Below are positions 58,451-64,000 of a stretch of 64,000 nt of DNA, in pieces. Within the stretch, counting starts at the first letter, position 1. Each line of letters opens with the position of its first letter. Under the pieces are notes generated by a model that was not told the DNA's origin, made no database searches, and saw only the letters and a program-made list of their open reading frames with translations. The DNA is from Alnus glutinosa (taxonomy: Eukaryota; Streptophyta; Magnoliopsida; Fagales; Betulaceae), in NCBI RefSeq assembly GCF_958979055.1, contig NC_084896.1:372001-436000 (forward strand), written 5' to 3'. The position numbers and the translations under genes were made by a program.

Positions 58451-58653
58451 TGGGGTTTGCCAAAAGAAAAACTGTACAAAACGTGTTTCATTATAACAAC
58501 GTTTTGATAAAACCGTTTTTTACATGCTATAATTTGAAGAGAAATCTCATGATTTTATATAAGCTTAAGTTTCCTCTTTGCTAGACAAAAAGGTCATGAC
58601 CCTTTAATACAGACAGTAAACGGCTTACCAACAAGGAGACAAAAAGGTCATGA

Positions 58654-58690
<37 letters not shown>

Positions 58691-59387
58691 CTTACCTCAA
58701 CAAGTGTTTAGTCCCCTACTACCTCAAACCATAATTATACTCAAAAACCCTCTTCGTTTCGTGTTTTGTTCTCCTTCTGTGAGTAAGAATGATCTGTTTC
58801 TTCTGTTGCGTTGATTATGTAATTTGTTGTTAAGGTCAAAAATTAAAATTGAAAAAAAGTTTAAAGCATGAAGTAGAAACAGAACCGTCTCTTGATTATG
58901 GTAAGAGGCTTCAGAGATGCAAACATGGCAGTCCAAAGACATGGCCCGAGACAAACAATCAACGACATTCGCAGGGACGAGTAGTTGCTCTTTAGTGATG
59001 AGTTTCAAACTTCAAAGTAATAAAGCACATATAAATAATAATAATAATTATTATTTTGAATAAATTGTGATTAATATTAGAACATAAATTTTAAATTTGT
59101 ACTTTGACTCGAACAATTTATTCCTATTTCAATAAAATATTTTCATTTACAAAATAATTGAACCAAAATTAACATAACCAATAGGTAATTATATTCATCT
59201 TTCATTTCCAAATTAAGCCAAATTAATTGCTATTTTTCAAAAATAATGGGAGATTCGCTTATCTTTTTGAGTATCTATAATCAAATTAAGATTTCATCAA
59301 AGTTGTTAACCTTTTTTTCATTTTATTTCTTTTTTTTTTTCAAAAAAAAAAACAAAAATATTAACAGAAAATTTAAAGTACAAAATA

Positions 59388-59390
<3 letters not shown>

Positions 59391-59458
<68 letters not shown>
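59391..59458. repeat. (TA)n microsatellite upstream of HDR
   Basis: More than 30 TA units ending about 300 bases before the HDR ATG, so it lies in or near the promoter. It could affect nucleosome positioning or vary in length between alleles. Confidence 0.97.
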
Positions 59459-59460
<2 letters not shown>

Positions 59461-59759
59461 AAACAAAAAATATAAAAGCCGCACGTTTTAGTAATTAAGC
59501 GTTAAGCAAGCGTGACCAATTATAATTTATGCACAAAGCATGGGCTTTATGGTAATTGCATATACCACAACAATGTGATTCACAGGAATCACGAGGTCGA
59601 GGAGCAATCGATTCCACCGCAAAACGCCAAAACAAAGGCAAAAACACGAGGTAGTTGATTGCGGATAAAATGCGCGCCCCCGGTGCACACACCACGGTCT
59701 AAGCAAACCACTCTGCTATCGTGCGCTTCGCTTTCACTCGCTCTCTCTCTCTCTCTGCC

Positions 59760-62700
59760 ATGGCGATCTCTCTGCAGCTATGTCGTATCCCCACCCGTAC
59801 GGACCTCTTCTCGCCGGATAGCCTCGCCGGAGTGCTCCGGTGCAGGAAGCCTCTCTCCGTCAGATGCGCCGGGGATTCTTCCTCTGCGTCGTCTTCGGCG
59901 GCTTCGGCGGCGGTGGACTCCGACTTCGACGCGAAGGTGTTCAGGAAGAACTTGACGAGGAGTGAGAACTACAATCGGAAAGGGTTCGGTCACAAGGAGG
60001 AGACTCTGGCGCTCATGAACCGCGAGTACACCAGTGAGTTCTTTTTTATCGAATCGAGCTTCAAAGAGCTTTTCATGATTTCAATTTTGGCGTCTGTTTG
60101 GTTCCTGAGAAAAAGAATAATCTAAAGGATAAGGAAAGAAAATTATTAACCTTTTAATGTTCTTCTGTTTTGGAAACGTGAAAAATGGACAATTTTTAAC
60201 TGAATTCAACTTTTCTACGAGGAATTGAATTTTTTTTCTTTCTTTTCCCCCGCAAAAATAGAACAAGGAAAGTAACCAGAACCTACTTTTTATCCTTTTA
60301 CTTCTATTTTTTTGTTTTCTCTCTTTTTTTCCTCCCATTTATTGAACAGATGGGATGTGATATGTAATTAACGGCTCAAACTACTCTGATGGTAAATTGG
60401 ATTTCATATTATATCAAGCGCGAATTTACACTCATGTAAGTTCAAGGTTACAATGATGTACACAGATTTTGCATGGGCTTGAGCTTAGTCTAAATTTAAT
60501 AGCTGTGAGTTCGTACTTACATCAGCATGGCTTTCAGGATTTTCTCCCTTGATATAGTCCGTTTTTCATGTTGATTCTATAGGAATTTTGGCTGTAAATT
60601 GTGTTCTTCTGTTTTGGTGCTCTGATTGGGTTTTGGTTTGTGTGCTTATCTTGTTTTGGAAATTTCAGGTGACATCATAAAGACTTTGAAGGAGAATGGG
60701 TATGAGTATACATGGGGAAATGTTACCGTGAAACTGGCGGAAGCGTACGGTTTTTGCTGGGGCGTTGAGCGTGCTGTTCAGATTGCTTATGAAGCAAGGA
60801 AACAGTTTCCGGATGAGAAGATTTGGATTACCAATGAAATTATTCACAACCCAACTGTTAATAAGGTATCTAAACTTTATAACCAACTTTCATAACGACT
60901 TCAATTTTGGAATAAATTTTTTTTTCTTGTTGCCTTGGGTGTTTTCTGGTGCTGGATACTGAGGAAAATAGAAGTAGAAATTATGTTTAAATGTTTGTCG
61001 GAAGTACTGGTGTTTATTATACGGTTGCTATTCATGTTATGGATCCTTTCTCTAGATTCTTCAGGGAATTTCCTTATGGAGATAGAATTTGAATCACAGT
61101 TGATGTTTGGAAACCATTTGTGGCATGCCTAATGGGTCTTACTTTCTTCGCTTGATTTGTGTTTTTTTTTATCTTTTTTTGTTCTCTTTATGTAATTATG
61201 CAACTGGTTGGGGGTTCTTTTCGAGTTTGGATATTGTGTACTATGTCGTGAAGTTCCCCTTCTTTTTATATGGTATCAATTCTATATAGTTTTCAATTAA
61301 TTTTACTGATGAAGCTGTAAATGCTTATGGCAGCGGTTAGAGGAGATGGAAGTGCAGAATATTCCAATTGAGGAAGGGAAGAAGCAATTCGATGTCGTTA
61401 ATAAGGGCGATGTTGTTGTTTTGCCTGCTTTTGGGGCTGCGGTGGATGAGATGTTGGTATTGAGTGACAAAAAGATACAAATTGTTGATACAACTTGCCC
61501 ATGGGTATCTAAGGTATCTTTGCAGATATTGGCCTCTTGTTTTGTTGTGAGATCACTTTTTCTTTCTAATTTTTTTTAACATTCAGAGGATATCTTTATA
61601 AATTTGTGTAAAGGTCTGGAATACTGTTGAGAAGCACAAGAAAGGAGATTACACCTCCATCATTCATGGAAAATATGCTCATGAGGAAACTGTAGCAACT
61701 GCATCTTTTGCAGGGAAGTATATCATTGTCAAGAATATGGCAGAGGTATGTCCTAGATGCAGCTACTTCTTTTTGGTGATGTTTCATTGTTCTTGGTGCA
61801 CATGCACTTCTGTGCAAGAAATTTGTTTTTAAAATGAACTTTTTGAATGAATGCAGGCAATGTATGTGTGTGACTACATTCTTGGAGGTGAACTTAATGG
61901 ATCTAGCTCAACCAAAGAGGAGTTTCTAGAGGTACAGTTTTTAGTTGCTTATTTAAGCTTTACTGCCTATTATTTAGGTGTTGCAGAGTTTTAGTGATTC
62001 TCATTGGTTTCCCTACAGAAATTTAAATATGCTGTTTCAAAGGGATTCGATCCAGATATTGACCTAGTAAAAGTTGGCGTTGCAAATCAGACAACAATGC
62101 TCAAGGGAGAAACAGAAGAGATTGGTTAGTTTTGCAGTTTTGCTATTTCAGTTGTTATTTTTACAAGAGACCGCTACTTTTAATAGTTTTATAAAATTTT
62201 CACTTTCATAAAAAAATACATCTTTCAATTTCACAGGTAAATTAGCTGAAAAAACTATGATGCAGAAGTATGGGGTGGAAAACGTTAATGAGCACTTCCT
62301 AAGCTTCAATACCATTTGTGATGCTACTCAAGTAATTTTCTTCTCCCTAGTCTCATGGTTTTCTTGGTCCGTTCTCCACTAAAATTATACTAGAACATTG
62401 TTGTGGAACATACTAACATGCAGATTAGCCAAAAGCAAAGTTGCTTTGAGCCAATTGATATTGAATCTGTTTATATCCAGGATTTTGGGCTTTCTTATCT
62501 TTCAGGTGTACTTCAGCTAATTTTGTTTCATTTTCAGGAGCGTCAAGATGCAATGTATAAGCTCGTAGATGAAAAGCTAGATCTTATGTTGGTGGTAGGT
62601 GGGTGGAACTCAAGCAACACCTCACACCTACAAGAGATTGCAGAGGACCGTGGAATCCCCTCATATTGGATCGACAGTGAGCAGAGAATAGGTCCTGGAA

Positions 62701-63158
62701 ACAGAATCTCGCATAAGCTGAATGTAAGTGTAATTCATAGAGTTTCATTTTCTCAAACGGATTTTAGATACCGAATCTTTTCCCATTTACTTATTCCTTT
62801 TTCTTTTTTCACTTTCTTTTAAATACTCGTCTTTAAATTGTTTTACCGTGTACTTGTGATAGCACGGGGAGTTGGTTGAGAAAGAAAACTGGCTACCAGA
62901 GGGTCCCATCACAGTTGGTGTAACATCTGGTGCTTCTACTCCGGATAAGGTAATTCCTTGCAGGCTAATGTTGTTCTAACCATGGAAATCATTTGTAGAG
63001 CTAGGTTAATTCCCACCATCTCCCATGCTAATTTTTTAACGCTATCAGCGATGGAAGTGGTATAATCTCGTGTCTTTTTGGATTTTAACTAGGTTGTTGA
63101 GGATGCCCTTATCAAGGTGTTCGACATCAAACGCGAAGAGGCCTTGCAACTAGTGTAA
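59760..63158 (+). CDS. HDR: 4-hydroxy-3-methylbut-2-enyl diphosphate reductase (HDR/IspH), plastid
   Basis: Ten exons: 59760-60033, 60669-60865, 61334-61513, 61614-61745, 61857-61931, 62019-62124, 62237-62331, 62538-62723, 62863-62949, 63093-63158. They give 465 residues (Arabidopsis HDR is 466). The start [15 protein letters not shown] and Ser/Ala-rich 35-50 suit a transit peptide. The plant-type conserved N-terminal domain follows ([20 protein letters not shown]). The iron-sulfur ligands are Cys121 ([11 protein letters not shown]), Cys212 ([10 protein letters not shown]) and Cys349 (FNTICDATQ). Other IspH motifs are [26 protein letters not shown] and [10 protein letters not shown]. Role: the last MEP-pathway step, reducing HMBPP to IPP and DMAPP with electrons from ferredoxin, in the chloroplast stroma. 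A CT-rich leader (59739-59757) directly precedes the ATG. No lesions were seen. Confidence 0.97.
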
Positions 63159-64000
63159 TTTTGGGTTAGGTCAACTAGAGAGATGTATAATTGAAGAATT
63201 TATGTTATACATACCCAATGTAACCTAGAATTATTATGTTGTATAAGTAAAGGTTATGGTTATTGTGGCTGGCATGTTCTGAATTTCTCATTATATTCTG
63301 AGCTTAGTGCACCTATGTAATACCCTTTGGTTCTAAAATACAGAACATTGTACATAGTAAGTAACTAGAGGTGGTTGTCTCCAAGATGATTCTTTGAAAT
63401 TATCGTGGAAAGGGAAGGGTAGGGCATTGGTGGAATTGTTGTCTGTTTTGGCCTTTTGGGAGCGAACTCTGCTTGTGGTTGTGCCGAAACTGGGTTCAAG
63501 AGTACCCATTTTCTCCCACTAACAGCACCATAATTATGTCCACTGTTGAGTTTAAACAGCTTCACTGCCATTTTTCGATAACTATTATTGCACTTTGTTC
63601 TTAATTTATCCCTTTTTCGAAATGTTTTCCGGTAAATTTTCTCATCCGTGTTTAGTTGATGGTCCTGGCCAGGTCAATCAGCTGTCCGCAAGAAACGTCG
63701 AGAGAGAGAGAGAATAAAAATCAAACTTTTCTTCTTGACAGCTGATTGTCAACAATTAAGATGATTAGATATGTCGTTAGTATAGCGGAGTCGTTGAAAA
63801 TTAGTCAATAATTGTGTCCTGAATTTTAGTCCTTTGGTCAAATAATTTGCCCCCACTAAACCATATAATAGAGGGATGGGGATTGGCTGCAATTCGACAT
63901 GGAATTGCAGCTTGTTCTATTCGTGAATGAGAGAGGGTTTTGATAGGGGTCGCATGTTTGGACAGCCTGAGGTGCAGGGTTTATCTGTTCATGCATATGG
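63159..64000. other. Region downstream of HDR
   Basis: Contains the HDR 3' UTR (AT-rich, several AATAAA-like words are absent but TATGTAAT and ATTATG occur). The minus frame at 63365-63571 has no recognisable product. A short GA tract lies at 63702-63712. Nothing else is supported up to the window edge. Confidence 0.5.

Larger units (their letters stand above)
55716..59759. other. Repeat-rich intergenic region upstream of HDR
   Basis: About 4 kb without a supported gene. A GC-rich block at 55850-56290 with overlapping open frames on both strands is unrecognised. There are two long (TA)n tracts, a GC-rich retroposon with A-tail (57297-58240), A- and T-runs (58291-58326, 58659-58690), a 15-bp inverted repeat pair and a duplicated 20-base word at 58585 and 58642. 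The frame on minus at 58724-59008 opens MKLITKEQLLVPANVVDCLS but is not recognised. Confidence 0.55.

Noticed and set aside
58724-59008. 94-codon minus frame opening MKLITKEQLLVPANVVDCLS
   Set aside because: The first 40 residues look protein-like but I cannot place them, and the rest reads as non-coding; not enough for a gene call.

Overview
This is nuclear DNA of a flowering plant, most likely a woody dicot of the rosid type. The species is an inference only. The support is GT-AG introns in AT-rich non-coding DNA, plastid-targeted proteins (PDV2, TIC62, HDR), plant telomere-type CCCTAAA repeats, an old plastid insertion and many small plant transposons. Exon models below were built by hand by joining reading frames at splice sites; in every intact gene the phases close, and the products match the known family lengths from memory.

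Layout, left to right: start of a class 1 phytoglobin gene (-, cut by the window edge); PDV2, plastid division (-); a leucine-zipper/DUF547 protein (-, 11 exons); a gene-poor stretch of about 6 kb holding a chloroplast trnI-trnA fragment, a tRNA-derived SINE and a tandem duplication; a DUF616 (TOD1/MUCI70-like) Golgi-type membrane protein (-); intronless CBF5/NAP57, the H/ACA snoRNP pseudouridine synthase (+), with telo-box and site II promoter motifs; an ARIADNE RBR ubiquitin ligase (-) ending in a DLNLP motif; a small EEF1A-lysine-methyltransferase-4-like enzyme (-); TIC62 (-); a small His-rich plant protein (-); an RLP24 pseudogene (-) beside a LINE relic; then repeat-rich DNA and HDR/ISPH, the last enzyme of the plastid MEP pathway (+). 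The genes do not form an operon-like unit. Three (PDV2, TIC62, HDR) act in plastids and three (CBF5, the RLP24 relic, the EEF1A methyltransferase) concern ribosomes or translation.

The most notable observations concern mobile DNA in coding sequence. A deleted Copia element (LTRs at both ends, near-identical 5-bp target duplication) sits inside a coding exon for the C-terminal FNR-binding repeats of TIC62, so the product is predicted to stop four codons after the break. The RLP24-like pseudogene is split by two different MITEs, one with a TTA and one with a perfect 9-bp target duplication, and its frame rejoins when each is removed. Other insertions with readable target duplications are a TRIM in a TIC62 intron, a 5'-truncated LINE in an ARIADNE intron (15-bp duplication), a SINE (11-bp), a solo LTR (5-bp), hAT- and Mutator-type MITEs, and a foldback element nested in the LINE. 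No CRISPR, no functional rRNA or tRNA gene and no clearly new biological system was seen.
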